Source of the DNA: Pinus tabuliformis | Lineage: Eukaryota > Streptophyta > Pinopsida > Pinales > Pinaceae | Reading direction: 5' to 3' | Assembly: GCA_031772625.1 (NCBI GenBank) | Contig: CM062815.1 | Location: 602,132,505-602,196,504, forward strand | DNA length: 64,000 bases | Shown here: positions 10,697 through 24,450 of the stretch, piece after piece | Layout of the letters: every line of letters starts with the position of its first letter | Numbering within the stretch: position 1 is the stretch's first letter | The notes under the pieces: model-generated | The model's input: the letters and a program-made list of their open reading frames with translations, nothing else | Databases searched by the model: none | What the model was told of the DNA's origin: nothing | Position numbers and translations under genes: made by a program

Positions 10697-13600
10697 TTAA
10701 AAAATATAGTTAAATACTTACCCCCTCTTTTTATTAGTGGAAATTTAGGGATTCATTTATTATTTTTCTATTTTTGTTTTCATAAAATTAAAAAATTAAG
10801 ATATAAGCATTTAATTGTAAGAGGTTAAACTATAATCAAGAATAGTACTTGGTTTTATGTATGTCATTAAAGTTAAATACTACTTGAAAGCTCTTGTTAT
10901 TATAGCTTATGACTTAAAAATATTAGATTTATTACACATATTATTTAGGTTGAAACTATCTTTTGGTAGTATGACTTAATGCTACTTTTAATTGGTTAAG
11001 TATTTTTTCTCATTAGAGGAAATAGGTTATCAACCCAAGATCCAAAGACATGAGGCAAAAGTAAAGTTATGTTCCCTTATGAACCACCAACTAGTTATTT
11101 CTAGTGGCTATATTTTGTTTCCACAAAATGATGTTCCTCCATGTCAAGGTCCTAAGATTTTACCAATAAAGGATACACCATTAGCTTTGAATATTCATAA
11201 AATTTTCCTTTGATAAAAAAAATAAGAAAAGGAAAAGCAAAAATAAACATAAAAAGGAAAAGTAATTAAGAAGTAAAAGGAAACTAGGTTGAAAAATGAA
11301 AATTTACCCCCTTACAAAGTTCCATTCGGTTATTTTAAGTGGAATAATTGTTAGGTTATTTTAAGGGGCGTGATTATTCTTAAATAATAGGGTGTGTCAA
11401 CCCACATTACAAAAAAAACCGATAATCACTATCTTCAGTCCTTACTAACCACTAAATTGTTAAAAAAAGAGAGAGAAGTAAAAACATAATAGCAACAATA
11501 AAGGTAATAATTGCATTGATACCATAAATTAAGGTGGAAACCCTTGCTGGAAAACTCACTCTTAATAATAGATTTATTATTCTTTGATCCAAATTCATCT
11601 TACAATGGAGTTGTCATGCTTATAAGTAGGCTACATTACATGGATATACCATGGGTAATGACATGGCTTATAGAAACCTCTAGCCCATAAATCCCTAACA
11701 ATAAACCTCTACCCAAACAATTCCCTCAAAACTGACTTGGGTAGATTAACTTGGTACTAATATCTCTGTTGAATTCCATATAAAAAAGTTACAATCCATG
11801 AGAATACAAGGATAACTAGTCGTTGTATCTACCACTTTACTAGGTCACTTTTTATCATACATGGTTCATCAACCATATCACATTCCCCCCTAATGCTAGT
11901 AAATGATTACACTTGTTGCCCTCATACTTATTCAAGTTATCCATTTCATAAATTTGATTATACATAACTCCATGTACCACTGCACTCAACATGTATGCTT
12001 AGTTAACAAATATTACAATGAACTAACATTATACCTATTGAATTGGTTCATTAGGCAAATTGATCCTCTATCCTCTATATGCATGAGAGAGATGACATCA
12101 TGTGCTATTGTGCTACAACATGTATGCCTAAATAACATGTCGTACAACAACCTTGGGAAATAAATCTTTCCTATAACTAGGCTTTACAAATTGGACCAAA
12201 CACTCTAGGGTCTTCATGCACTACTGCAACTCTCAATAACAAGTTGGATCCTTCACCAAGCCTCGACACCATATATTCCATCTATGTTCTCTCATCTATG
12301 TAGCTACACAACCTTTCCCTTGCTATATATCTAACCCATGTTGATCCATAATTTGCATGTACTCCTTAATATCCACTTAGCAATCATATATTGTGCTTGT
12401 CTCACCTAGATCTATCCTTCAAACCTCATTTTCACCCATGATATTTCATCAACCCGACTCATGTCCATTCAATAGGCATCATTCTTCTCTACCCATCATG
12501 CTTACTTCCTTGCGACCACTAGCCATTGCTTGGAAATCCTCTCATTATTCCTTTCATCTTTGGTGCATTTTACATACATGTCCAACTACTCAAATTTCCC
12601 ATGTTCATAACCCCCATAGTGTCTCTCTAGATATTGAAATTAAAACACAAGGATTGGTCATTAAATCCCCTCCGTATATACTCTAGCAAACTATGCTACA
12701 ACCATTCATTACTTTAGTGAATTCCTTGACAACATCATGCACATATATGTGTAGATCTCCATAGTCATCTAGTTATATTAGTTAAGATGAGTTACTCACT
12801 CTAGGGATCAATTCAAATCACATGCTTCAATGGCTACCATGAACATGACATATGTGCGCTCTTTAGGCCTCATTGCACCACTCGTCCCTTTCTCTTCTTA
12901 GATAGATCTCCATGCATACATTGGGACCCTCATCATGCCATATACTATTTCCATCACATGCAAACCTGGGAAGGGAGTAGGAGAGTTTGGTGCTAGACAG
13001 AAGGTGTGGGTCACGTTACTTATCATGCAAAATTCAGTTGTGCCTCCTATAAACTATGCCCAAATACACTGAATTCACCTTGTTGACATCATACTAATGT
13101 CTTGATGATGTCACTCTTCCATGTGGCATTCATTGAGGGTGCCACATGTCATCCACAACTACCCCCCTTGGCCACCCAAAAGGAGCATTTTCACTTGCCA
13201 CATGTCATATAAGCAGTGTTCCACATTAGTTCTCTCACCACATCATTGATCCACAACATCCAAACTTACATGTGGAAATCCACATGATCATACCCAACCT
13301 GCATGGTGCCTACCACCTTAGCTTAGCCCGGGGGACCCACCAAGCTCCAATCTTCTGTATAAACTAATGAATTTACATTGTAAGAAGGTGGCCCCATGCT
13401 TAAATCCTCTCATGTGCCTCCATGTTAGTGCACCTAATGCATTCATGCCAAGGCGCAAGGGAATATCATGCCCAATTTGGCATGGCACGATGGAAATCTC
13501 TCCATCATGTGATGGAAGAACACTCCATCATGTGCTTTTTATTGTAGCACACATTGCTCAATAAGTGACTGCCTAAAGATGGGTGTGACATAGGGTTAGC

Positions 13601-16600
13601 CATTGATCCTTGTATTAACAAATAAATTTCCTTTCATAATGAAGAATAACATTAAACCATGTGATTAGCCCATGATTAAAGTATTATACGATTTCCTTCG
13701 TTCTTTGTGAATTTCCTAGATCCCCTTATAATATCAACAATTCTCACTTGGCCCATTTGGCTCAAACACATATATTCCACCTCCCATATATCCATCTTGG
13801 CCCAATCATTTAGCCCCATGAGATTACCCAACAAAGGACCTAGCCCAGATAAATATGACTCTACAATGACTTGGCCCAGGTAAGGCCCACTTCGGATGCG
13901 CCTCCACTTGACCCGTCGAAAATATATTTGGGATTCAAGTAAATGGGTACTCCACAATGGTTCCTCTATAATGAACCCCATATATGCAGATCTTCTATGA
14001 TACATCCACTCTCGATTATATGATTTGTGACTATTTACTAGGCTCATGTACTGGTTGAATCCTGTGTTATTTTGACTCTAACACTTTCCAAGTAATTAAG
14101 GGATTGGGTCAGGGCTCTCCTAGGAGACTGGCTTTTCCCAAAACCAGTGCTAAACATAGATAAAATACTTTCATAGAAGTATAAATCTTCCTCCTAACAA
14201 GCATTGAAACAAGCCAATGCATGGCTAACGATACTTTGTAATTTCACTTACGAAAACACCATATTTTACTATCAAATGATCTGAACATTGCCATCATATT
14301 CCCTAATGTACTTTGATTATTTCACTATTAGACCATAAGTGAAATAAGGTAAGTAATCAGTCATATACAACAAAAAATCCATGCTAATTATTAGCATGCC
14401 ATATTCAATATTTTAACATCAAGCTTCATTAGTCTTTAGGTAGCAAATATTATTGATAATCATAGCATCCAAACCATGGCATCCCACACACCATAACAAC
14501 CTAGTCGAATGCATCAATCAATCATACATGTCCATGGAAATAGCTTTTCTCTTGATGAATATCTTAGGTAAATGCAACCACATACTATATCATACCAATT
14601 GAGGAACGTCAAGAATCAATGTACCTGACTAATTCCTCTTGTCAAAGGGAGTATACAACCTTCAACAAAGTAATGAACCATGATATTTGCAATACGATAC
14701 ATGACAAAAACGTCATACCATAATTGGTTAGCCTAGGCATATTACGACACTATGCATATTCATGTAATAACTTTTTAACCAAGTATGATAACATCAACAC
14801 ATAGGTCCATAACTTCATCATTATCATGAAGGCATATAAAGGAAAGCACTCACTATAATCAAATAGAGATATCAGAAATCTTCCAGTGGTAGAGCTAATG
14901 CATACCCGCAACACATAATCTGAGCTACCAAAGAGATTACCTAAAAGCAAGGTTATAACAGTGAGTACCCATTCTAGGCATAAATAAAAGGTTGAAAAAT
15001 ATGAAATATCAATTTTATTATTGATGGTTTTCAAACTATCAATCATAGACATATTAGGTATCCTAGAAATAAATTGGTAAGGTTGCAACCACATAGCTTC
15101 AACAGCTCATATCCACCATGGATACACAAGTTATCTAGTTAACCATAAATATATAACAAATCAGACATTCTCACCTAGATATTTAAGGATTACTCATGAG
15201 TCATCCATGGCACCATATACATAGGAATAAATAATTATTTTATTAATATTGGTATGGTGGGAAACTAAGGGATGGACTTCCACTCTCCACCCAACAGTAG
15301 GCCAACTACACTACAATTCTTTCTTGTAAATTTTTACCCTCGAGTTAGATTCAGAGCTCGAGGAGTGAAGTGCTCAAGGGAAATGTACAACAACCAGTCA
15401 ACAAAACCACATAGGAATACAAAGATCATCTACAAATCCAAAAGGAATTTTCCGAATGTACTATGGATCCTCTTGCTAAACAACCACTTGTTTCTTTTTC
15501 CTTCAGTCGTGCACACCCATGTTCCCTAGTTCAACCAATGTTTGAGAATTTTCTTGAGTTCTCCTAAGTATTTTCCTTGTTGTTACATTAGAATTCACTA
15601 GCTATTTCTTATGAAGCTGAGTGAATCTCCCCTAGGTGCATGTGCTATATTCTCTTTTGGGTATTTGCTAATTTTTCTAAGTGTATGCTCTCCCTCTCAA
15701 AACAAAACTACTCCCTCCTACCTCCTATGTGTAACCTTTTTTTAATGTGCACATGTTTTTTTTTTCTTTCTCTACCACTTTCTAGTTGCATGTTGACCAT
15801 GCCAACATGTCCTGCGAGAGTAGGACAACCTCTTCCTTTCCTAGGAGTTCATACTCCATTTTTAAATTCTTGTACTAGCTTGCCATTAATTCAACAGGAA
15901 GATAGGTGGAAAAATAAGTGTAGAATTCTGAGTTTGATAGTTTCCCAAGTAACTTCTCCTCTTCATAACTCCTAAATCTGTGACCTTCCTCAGCCCAATC
16001 ATTTTTGTATTTCAAATAGTTATTTTTAATAATAGTTGTACATAATAATATTTACATGAGGGGAAACCAAAAGGGTTGTTATAGACTCCACCCTTTTAGA
16101 GGAATAGCATCCTTGTTGTTCTATACTCGAAAACAAATTCAACAATGAGCTTTATATACACAAATCTTTTGCATTTACATTTACATTCACATTCACATTC
16201 ACATTTTCTTACATAGTAAACAAAAAGGGCAAGATAACCCATCTAATCAACCATGTTCCGAGTGGCCACACCTGATCCAATGTGTTTTCATTGCACCTTG
16301 ACTTGTTGATTAGTTGATCCTAGAGTGAAATTTGTTGCCAATGTCTAACCATGCTTTCCATTATGCCTAATGCTCCTTCAAAGAACCATTTGACCCATTG
16401 TTTCTCGAGACACACTTGATACACCTCTAGTCACAATGAGTATGGACATGACCCTTAAAAACTGGTTTACTTTCCAAGTTCTAACATCCCCTTATTTACT
16501 TCATCAGTCCCTTGTGTGATTCATTTCTTCTTTCATACATTCACTCACCTTCTATTTTCAAGATCCCCTTCTCTACTTCCTCAATCCCTCAGGCGATCCA

Positions 16601-17100
16601 TCCCTTGGCAAGGCTTCCTCACATAGGAAAAGTCTTCATAGCCAAGGCATCCCTCCATCTTGTTTTAATAACACAACATATCAGTCATGGCATACCCCAT
16701 GGAGATCAATGTATCTTACAAGGTTCCAGTGTCACCATAATGGCCTAGTTCTTGAAGTATTTAGCTCCATCATGCTACCACACATTTTGATATCATTAAG
16801 ATGATGTTATTTACTTGAGATCAACCTCATATATTTATGATGTACATTTCACTGATTCACCTACATCACGGGCACATGAGTTCTATGAGATTCATCATAA
16901 TAATTTTAAGTCAATTTTAAGCATACTTTCATCAAGAAATTTATTTATGAGGTTAACCATGAAATTTTAAATCAACTCATATCAACTAAAGTCATTACAA
17001 ATTATAAATTAAGGAAAATAAACTATAACTTTAATGTAAATTTCTTTAAACTGATAATTGATACATATCTTTTTAGTAACTCTTTGCTCTCTTAACCTTG
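10111..17100. other. Long repeat-derived stretch without a recognisable gene
   Basis: Seven kilobases with only short, unrelated open frames on both strands. Composition changes from AT-rich (10.6-11.9 kb) to a more C-rich style on the plus strand (12.2-17.1 kb), as seen in decayed LTR retroelements. Local features are a TA/TG microsatellite at 10657-10696 and a TTACAT/TTCACA short tandem run near 16156-16206. No conserved retroelement or gene motif could be read. Confidence 0.5.
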
Positions 17101-17149
17101 CAAGCACTGAGTAGTTTGTTAGAATTGGAAAGCACCCAATTATGCTCAT

Positions 17150-17345
17150 GCTCCATAGCTCCACACAATCTTCAGCCAACTCTATCTTTAAATCTAGATC
17201 ACTGAGTGGTTTTCAACCCCAAGCAAAGCACTTAGTGGGAGATGTATTGCTCCATAGCTCCACACAATCTTCAACCAAATCTGGCTTTAAATCCAACTCA
17301 CTGAGTGGTTCTCAACCCTAAAGAAAGCACTCAGTCATAGTTAGA
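17150..17345. repeat. Tandem duplication, about 99 bp period
   Basis: GCTCCATAGCTCCACACAAT recurs after about 99 bases, as does ACTGAGTGGTT followed by TCAACCC further on. Two units with several substitutions are visible. Non-coding. Confidence 0.75.
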
Positions 17346-17403
17346 CAACCCCACATCGTATTTTAGCACAACTCCAAATAATATTCCTTATGCTCACATC
17401 CCA

Positions 17404-17595
17404 ACGAGCATGGGCATATTTCTTCTCCCCCTAGCCACTCACCTTTATAGGCCCAGGAAACCCCCAACTAGGGTAGTCTACTTGATTAAGGTTTTCCTGC
17501 ATGGGCCCCCATCATCTACTCACCTATCTAGGCCCAAGCAGCCCCCATTCCAGGAAGTCTACCTATCCCAAGGCTTTCCTTCATGAGATAGTCAT
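17404..17595. repeat. Tandem duplication, about 90-95 bp period
   Basis: Two diverged units each contain CACTCACCTTTATAGGCCCA or its variant, a run of CCCCC, a GTCTAC motif, and an end near AAGGYTTTCCT. Non-coding and next to the preceding tandem pair. Confidence 0.65.
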
Positions 17596-17785
17596 TAGAT
17601 TCTTAGAGTGTAATAGCCATCTAACATGCTCTAATGACATGTGCGTGGACTCTTATGACCAAGTGCCCATGTGGCATGCTCTATTGCACTACTTATGGAG
17701 TCTTATACACAGTTTCATCGTTATGACTTGATCCCATGAAATAAACAAAGTGCCATAGGCCACAATGCCTTCCCGACATTCTACA

Positions 17786-18125
17786 ATTTGGGCACTTTTA
17801 ATGTATATTTTTTGGTCACTTTTGTTTGAAATGTAGTAAATATTTATTGGAATTACACTTTTAAGGTGAGTAGTAAAATTTGTTGGAATTGGACTCATTT
17901 ATGCATTCAAAAATGAAATTCAGGTGTTGAATCAATTTATGAATTCAAAAAAGTAATTTAAATTACATGTGTGTCTATGTAGAAACAAAATAGATCTATC
18001 TTAATCACATATTTATTAACCTCCCAAGGTTCAAATATCTTAAGGTGCAATCCGTTTTCAAGCTTCACATTCTAAAAGAGGTTTGCACCTCAATCGAATA
18101 CATGGTTAAAATGGATCTATATTGG
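17786..18125. repeat. Dispersed repeat A, diverged copy
   Basis: Same order of sub-motifs as 466-835 and 20697-21055: TCACTTTTGTTTGAAAT, then TTGGAATTACAC, then TTTATGCATTCAAAAAT, then CTCCCAAGGTTCAAATATCT. It has clearly more substitutions than the two block copies have between them. It is therefore an older, independent copy of the family. Confidence 0.75.
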
Positions 18126-18949
18126 TTTTAATTATCAATAATTAATAGGTGTATGGTAAGAATTTAACCTTTACAAAATATTTTTAGTACCAAGAATAAA
18201 GGGTTGAAATTAACTTGGAAGGTAGTTGTCTTATTTTTTTACTTTTCAATTTAATTAAAAAATATTACAAAATTAAATTAAAATAAAATATATACAAAAT
18301 ATTTTCAATATAAAATGACGGGTGAATTTTTAAGCATGTGATATTGATAAGTTGTGATGTCAACTCATGCAATTATGACAAAATCTATTTAAAAATTAAG
18401 ACTCCCCATCCTAAAATAAAAATAAATCTCCACAGTAAAAAAAAATGTGAAATTAATATATATAGATAATTCAAATTTTTACTACATTAAACCAATTAAA
18501 AAAAAAGAGGGCAAAAATGAATAATAACACAACAATTTTAAAATTATGATGAGTCGATGGGAAAAAGGAAATAATAAATATCCATTCCATTTAAATAAAT
18601 GGTATATTCTAATTTCGTATATTAGAGCATAGGAATGAGGCTGTTATTGGAGGCCTACTCAATTTGATTATAGCTTTTGGAATATTTCAAATATGAGTAA
18701 AAATCAAATAATTGAGTCTATTAAATTTTTAAAATATTTTGAATTTTTCACAATTAAATGGTTAATAAATATTTGGTCAACTTGTTGGATTGTGTAGTTA
18801 TTAGGTATAGAATAGCGTATTTGACTTTTTCTTGTTTTTAGAAGGAAATATATGTTTTTGACTATTAGACGTATTCAAATTGTATACAACAAAAACAATG
18901 TAAGTCAGATAAACACATGCTCGCCCACTCAAATTGTAAACAACAAAAA

Positions 18950-19200
18950 TCATATAATGTGATAAAAGTCATATAATGTGACGAAAGAGTGATCGCCGTC
19001 CCTTATGAATTGAACGGAAACCTCAGAGATAGACGGGACGGCAATATGAGATTACAAAACCCATGTATTAAGGTCCAGCATTCATGCATTCTCAAAAACG
19101 ATCCATTCATTTGTTGTGCGAAGAAATATAGGGCAAGTGAAAGTAATTGATTGGTGATGGTTCCATGTCTCAGCCTCCTTTATAGAATTCATGGAGCGTG
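18950..19200 (+). pseudogene. Decayed relative of the lectin receptor kinase 5' region
   Basis: Sub-motifs occur in the same order as upstream of and at the start of the kinase gene at 63380-63570: AATGTGACGAAAGAGTGA, then TGTATTAAGGTCC, then GATCCATTCATTTGTT, then a GAAAT..GGG..GTGAAAG stretch, then TTGGTGATGGTTCC, then TCTCAGCCTCCT. In the gene the last three correspond to the sequence around the start codon and first codons. Here no continuous frame follows. This reads as an old duplicate of a lectin kinase promoter and start, now non-coding. Confidence 0.55.
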
Positions 19201-19391
19201 AATTAAGGTCCATCCATTCCTTCTACCTTCCATGGAGAAATTTGGGTCATATGAAAGTAATTGATTTGTGAATATTTCAATGCCTTAGACTTTCCTTTAT
19301 AGCATTTCTCCTTTTTCATCGAGTGTATTGTTGACAAAGTTTTATCGTTGGGAGAAAGTTCTATATATATAAAATAAAATAACAGTGAGTT

Positions 19392-19830
19392 GACTAGAAT
19401 TATAAGAGAAAGGATAGGGTGATTGGAATTATAAGAGAAGAATAAGTTTCATCAGTTTAAGGAGAAATTTGATGCATGCGAAAGTAATTGATTTGTGCAT
19501 GTTTAGAGCATTTATTTTTTTTACAGCATATCATTATACAAAATTTTATTGATTCTTTTTTTACAATTTACCATTGACAAATTTTATTGATTGTATTGTT
19601 GGTTTTTTTATAATAAATAAACCAACGAGCAGTACACTCAATAAAACTTTGTTAATGATACACTGCACACCAAAATAAAATCAATGATACGCTGCACAAA
19701 AAATAAATGCTTTAAATATCCACAAATCAATTACTTTCAGATACACTAAATTTCTCCACAAACTACTGAAACTTATTTTTCTCTTATAATTCCACTTGCC
19801 CCATCCCTTCCTTTCTCTTATAATTCTAGT
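19392..19830. repeat. Long hairpin (inverted repeat) with lectin-kinase-like sequence in its arms
   Basis: The left arm (about 19392-19608) and right arm (about 19612-19830) are near-perfect reverse complements centred on a GGTTTTTTTATAATAAATAAACC-like turn. Each arm holds ACTAGAATTATAAGAGAAAG and a copy of GAGAAATTT..GCATGCGAAAG, which matches 63501-63523 at the start codon of the lectin kinase. Further single copies of that motif occur near 19136 and 19233. It may be a MITE that picked up gene sequence, or a gene-derived inverted duplication able to give a hairpin RNA. Confidence 0.8.
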
Positions 19831-20434
19831 CTCTCATATATATAATAGTGGAGTGGAGTGAGTGGGAATGACAGAGAAAAAAAAATATTGTTTTTTTATT
19901 TTTTTATAAATATTTGAGCTTTATAGTTTTTTTTTTTTAATAATTGTTATAGATATTTAAGTTTTGTTATTTTTAATTTCATTTTTATATATATAATTAA
20001 ATAAGTTTTAAAAGGAAAAACGTAAATATAGATGAAATAAGTTCTCTCCAATATTTTTCCGCTTCAAGTATATATTTTTTGAATATTTCCCACTTCTATA
20101 TATAATTTTTTTTAGTGAAAACTTAAATATATATGAAATATAATTTGCTTAACATTTCCCTCACACTCATTTTTTAGAGGCACATTCTACAACTAAGTAT
20201 GAAGGCTAAAGATAATTTCGTGAGTGCTCTATGTGGAGTTGACACATGACCTTTTTAAATAAAAATAAACTATTCTCTAAACTAGAAAACAATGTCGCCT
20301 ATAATTAAAAAAAAATAATGAATATACATATTAGTTATTCTTAATTAAAAACATTATAAAACATCAATAATTTCACCATCAATATACTAACCTGATTGGT
20401 TATGGGTATTACAAGAAAATAAAATATTTAATAG

Positions 20435-20480
<46 letters not shown>

Positions 20481-20696
20481 TTTTAAATGAAAGTAAAAAA
20501 AAAATCAATTAAGAAATAAATAAGTGATTCATTTAATTCTTAATATAAAATTGATGTGTAGCATTTAAAAAATATTATTTAAAAAAAAATCAATATGAAT
20601 TATAAATAAAATATTTCAATGTCATATATATATATAATTGGGAAAAAAAAATTCTTATGTTAAAATATTTCAAACACTCTCACTATTCTATATTTT

Positions 20697-21055
20697 GGGC
20701 AATCTTAAGTTATATCTTTTTGTCACTTTTGTTTGAAATATAGCAAATATTTGTTGGAATTACACATTTAAGCTCGGTAGTAAAATTTGTTGGATTTGAA
20801 CTTATTTATGCATTCAAAAATTCAATTTCTGTGTGGAAACCATTTATGCATTCAAAAATGTAATTTAAGCAATGAAAAATCACATGCATGTGTAGAAACA
20901 ATATAGATCCATCTTAATCACATGTTTATCAAGCTCCCAAGGTTCAAATATCTTGAGATGCAATTATTTTTTCAAGCTTTCCATTGCAAAAGAGGTTTTC
21001 ACCTCAAGCAATTTTATTCCTCTTGGTTCTTACTAGATCTATGGTTAAAATAGAT
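20697..21055. repeat. Dispersed repeat A, copy in block 2
   Basis: Near identical to 466-835 with a few substitutions; see that entry for content. Non-coding. Confidence 0.75.
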
Positions 21056-21069
21056 CTATACGATTATAT

Positions 21070-22660
21070 ATTTAAGTTTTCTCCAAATTTTCCCCCGACC
21101 CCACTCACACCCTCATATAATGGTGAGGGTGGAGGTCAAGGGAAAAAGTCAGGGAAAACCCAAATGTTTTCTCTAATATTTCCCCATCCTTACATATTTA
21201 ATTTTTCCTTAATATTTCCCCATCACAAGGATGGAGGTGAAAGTGAGAACGGGGAAATATTATGGAAAACTTAAATGTTTTCTCTAATATGGATGTGAGG
21301 GTGGAAGTTTTCCCTGATATTTCCCCCAACTTCTATCTTTATATGAGGGTGGGATTGCACGGAAATATTAAGAAAAACTTAAATATATATGAAATAAGCA
21401 AAGTATTTTGGTAGAAATCACATAAGAGAAACTTTTGGCCAACATGTTTCAAACCAACAAGTGTGGTTCATCATCAGGACCAGATGAAGAGGTAGATCAT
21501 GGAAAAGGCTTAAATAGAGCAATGTAGAGACATAATTTCAAGTAACGGCTATATTTGAACAATAATATCTAAATTATGATATTAATTTATTAATATATTA
21601 GAAACAAATATTATCAAGTAACGGCTATATTAAACACTAGTTTTTGAAAAATTATATTCAAATAATGATATTAATTTATTAATTTATTAAAAAATATTAA
21701 TAGGTAACGGCTATATTAAACGACTAGTTTTTGAAAAATAATATTTAAATAATGATATTAGTTTATTAATTTATTAAAAATATTAATAAGTAACGGCTAT
21801 ATTAACAAGCTAGTTTTTGAAAAATAATATTTAAATTAATTAAAAAAAACACTAGCCATTTAAACCATTATTTAAATCATTATTTAAATATTATTTTTTG
21901 AAAACTAGCCATTTAATATAGCCGTTATTCAATAATATTTGTTTTTAATATATTAATAAATTAATATCATAATTTAAATATTATTGTTAAAATATAGCCG
22001 TTACTTGAAATTATGTCTTTACATTGCTCTCTATTTCAACCTTTGCCATTGTCCGCCTCTTCATGTGGTCCTGATGATGAACCACACTTGTTGGTTCAAA
22101 ACGCGTTGGCCAAAAATTTCTCTTTTGTAATTTTTACCGAAAGACTTTGTTTAATTCATTATGGATCGCAGAAGCCTGAATATAGAAAATATATGAAATA
22201 ATTTCTCCCTAATATTCCCCCTACTCTCACCCTCATATATATGTATTTTTCCCTAATATTTCCCTCCCCCATGCTCACCCTCACCCTCATATATAATTAA
22301 GTTTTCCCTAATATTTCCGTCGACACCCATGCTCATCCCCGCCCCTAATGTTTCCCTAATATGAGAGTGCGGAGAAATATTAGAGAAAAATTATGTAATA
22401 TATATGTAAGTTTTCCCTAATATTTTCCCACACCCACACTTCACCCTCATATATATTTAGGTTTCCCTAATATTTCCTCTTACCCAACACCACTCTCACT
22501 CTCATATACAATTAAGTTTTCCCTAATATTTCTCTTCACACCCACCTTCATATGAGAGTTTCCTCTTACCCAATGCCACCCTCACTCTCATATACAATTA
22601 AGTTCTCCCTAATATTTCCCTTCACACCCACCTTATGAAAGTGTGAGTGAAAATGAGGAA
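21070..22660. repeat. CCCTAATATTTCCC-type repeat field around a foldback element, block copy 2
   Basis: The counterpart of 840-2345. Left of the palindrome the GGGAAATATTA orientation dominates, and right of it TAATATTTCCC. The spacing of CACCCTCATATATA units differs slightly from copy 1 (an extra or missing unit near 22490-22620), as expected for tandem-type repeats. Confidence 0.7.
21400..22148. repeat. Foldback (long inverted repeat) element, copy 2
   Basis: The counterpart of 1170-1870. The arms are complementary from AAAGTATTTTGGTAGAAAT on the left to the CCGAAAGACTT area on the right. The centre holds about four tandem units starting near AGTAACGGCTATAT (about 21541, 21617, 21703, 21788), against about three in copy 1, so unit number has changed since duplication. 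Confidence 0.8.
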
Positions 22661-22917
22661 AAATATTAAAAAAAACATAAAACACATATAAAATGTGGAT
22701 TGCAAAAAATAACACATTGAAAATGAAAACCGTCATCATATATTTAAGTTTTCTTTCACATATCTTGCCACCCCACCCTCGGCTTCACACTCACCCTGAT
22801 ATATAAATTTTCATGCCAATGTATCCACATATTCCATTACATCATATATAAGTTTTCTTTAACCTTTCTGGCCACCCCACCCTCGGCTTCACCCTCACCC
22901 TGATATATAAATTTTCA

Positions 22918-24450
22918 TGCCAATGTATCCGCATATTCAATTATTGCCCAACTTGACTTAGATCAAGTTCTCTTCATCGGGTTTTGGTCTTGTTGTGGAG
23001 GATCCCTTCTAATCATGAAAATGGATTAGTTTCAAGTTTCATTCATTACGACTAGTGCTTCTCGTAAATCCCAAAGAAATCACAATTAACATTGTGAATT
23101 GTGCACCATCCCCAAAATTCCTTAGTTCTCAAGGTTAATTCACTGTAACGCATATGATCAACGTTGTGATCGAGTGCTTAACCAAAAGGTGCTAATTCCA
23201 ACTTCTCACGTAGTTCAGATATCTTCTTTACTCACCATCAACAATGGGTCTGGATAACTTCCTAACCCAGATATATATATCCCAATCCAGATTTTAACTT
23301 TTTAGGCTCGATAACTTTTGGCACAAATTCCAAATTCCAAAATCTGGAATCTAGTTCCTAGTTATAACTCTACTTAGGGTCCACACCAGATACTTCGAAA
23401 TCCGAAGCTCAAGTACAATCCAGAGCATGCTCTTAGTTATGACTTGCGGTAGGATATACCAGAAGTAATTATTATTCTGGATTATAAACTTCGACCTGAA
23501 TGTCCTTGATTTGATTCGATTATTGGTTTCGATCTGGATTTCCACTCCAATTCAGATATTGCTTCTGTATTTAAGTTAACTTTGAACCGACTAAAGGACT
23601 TGTGGTTGCACTTTTTTTCAATCCAGATAGCTACACTTCCGAATACAAAGGATTTGGTTGCAAAATCAATAAGATTGGGGTGGACCATGCAAGGGTGGAA
23701 CCCTTGATGAAAATTTGTTGACAGAAAATTGTTCGTCACAATTCTTCGTCAACTAGCGAAGTATCGCCAATGTTTTAAGCCTCGAAAGATTTTCCTCCCA
23801 TATGAAAATTCTCACCTTTAAAAGACTGCATTTAAACCCCAAATTGGATCTTTATCATGAAACTAGAATTGATTCAAGCCACCACTATGTATTTCTCTAT
23901 TTACAAAAGAAAGCTACCTAGACTTGATCACTCATCACAACAATATTCGTTTAAGAACTAATAAGCACAAAATAACACCATTCACTTGATTCACTACAGA
24001 ATGCAAGAACTCAAATGGTTCATTAATAAATATAAAGAGTCGACAATTCACAAATTAAACATTATACTCCACTATCCCACTTTTGGGTCTCTTGGACCTT
24101 CTATACTCGTACCTTTCCTGTTTCCTTACACACTCTATTCTTTTTTCTACTCTTTATATAATCTATTTATATACAAATTGATGCTATGTTGTTATTCTCT
24201 AAAGATGGATAAAATCACCCATTTATGGAAATATCAAATTTAAACCTAAAATATTTAACTCCTTCAACAAGTCACTTGAATTAGAGGATTACATGTCGAT
24301 GAGGAAATGCTCCCTTATTTTTCAAAACAATTCCTATTACATTTAAAAAATCAATTTCATATCTCCATAAGTTAAATTAATTTAAGGGAACCCACTCCAT
24401 TTGGTAAATGTGATAGGAGCTTTTAGGTCTTGTTGAGAAATTCTCCTACA
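22918..24450 (-). mobile_element. 3' LTR of the non-autonomous minus-strand LTR element
   Basis: About 1.53 kb, related to 33697-35299 over its full length. Both start near TG(C/AT)...AATG and end near TGTTGAGAAATTCTC...CA on the plus strand. It lies on the side away from the primer binding site, so it is the 3' LTR. The two LTRs of this element differ far more than the two block copies do, so the insertion is old. The left flank is the CCCTAATATTTCCC field, and similar sequence follows 35299, so the element probably inserted into a foldback element. Confidence 0.65.

Noticed and set aside
11517-11524. TGATACCA, the complement of a tRNA-Met primer site
   Set aside because: Only eight bases match and no LTR pair could be found around it.
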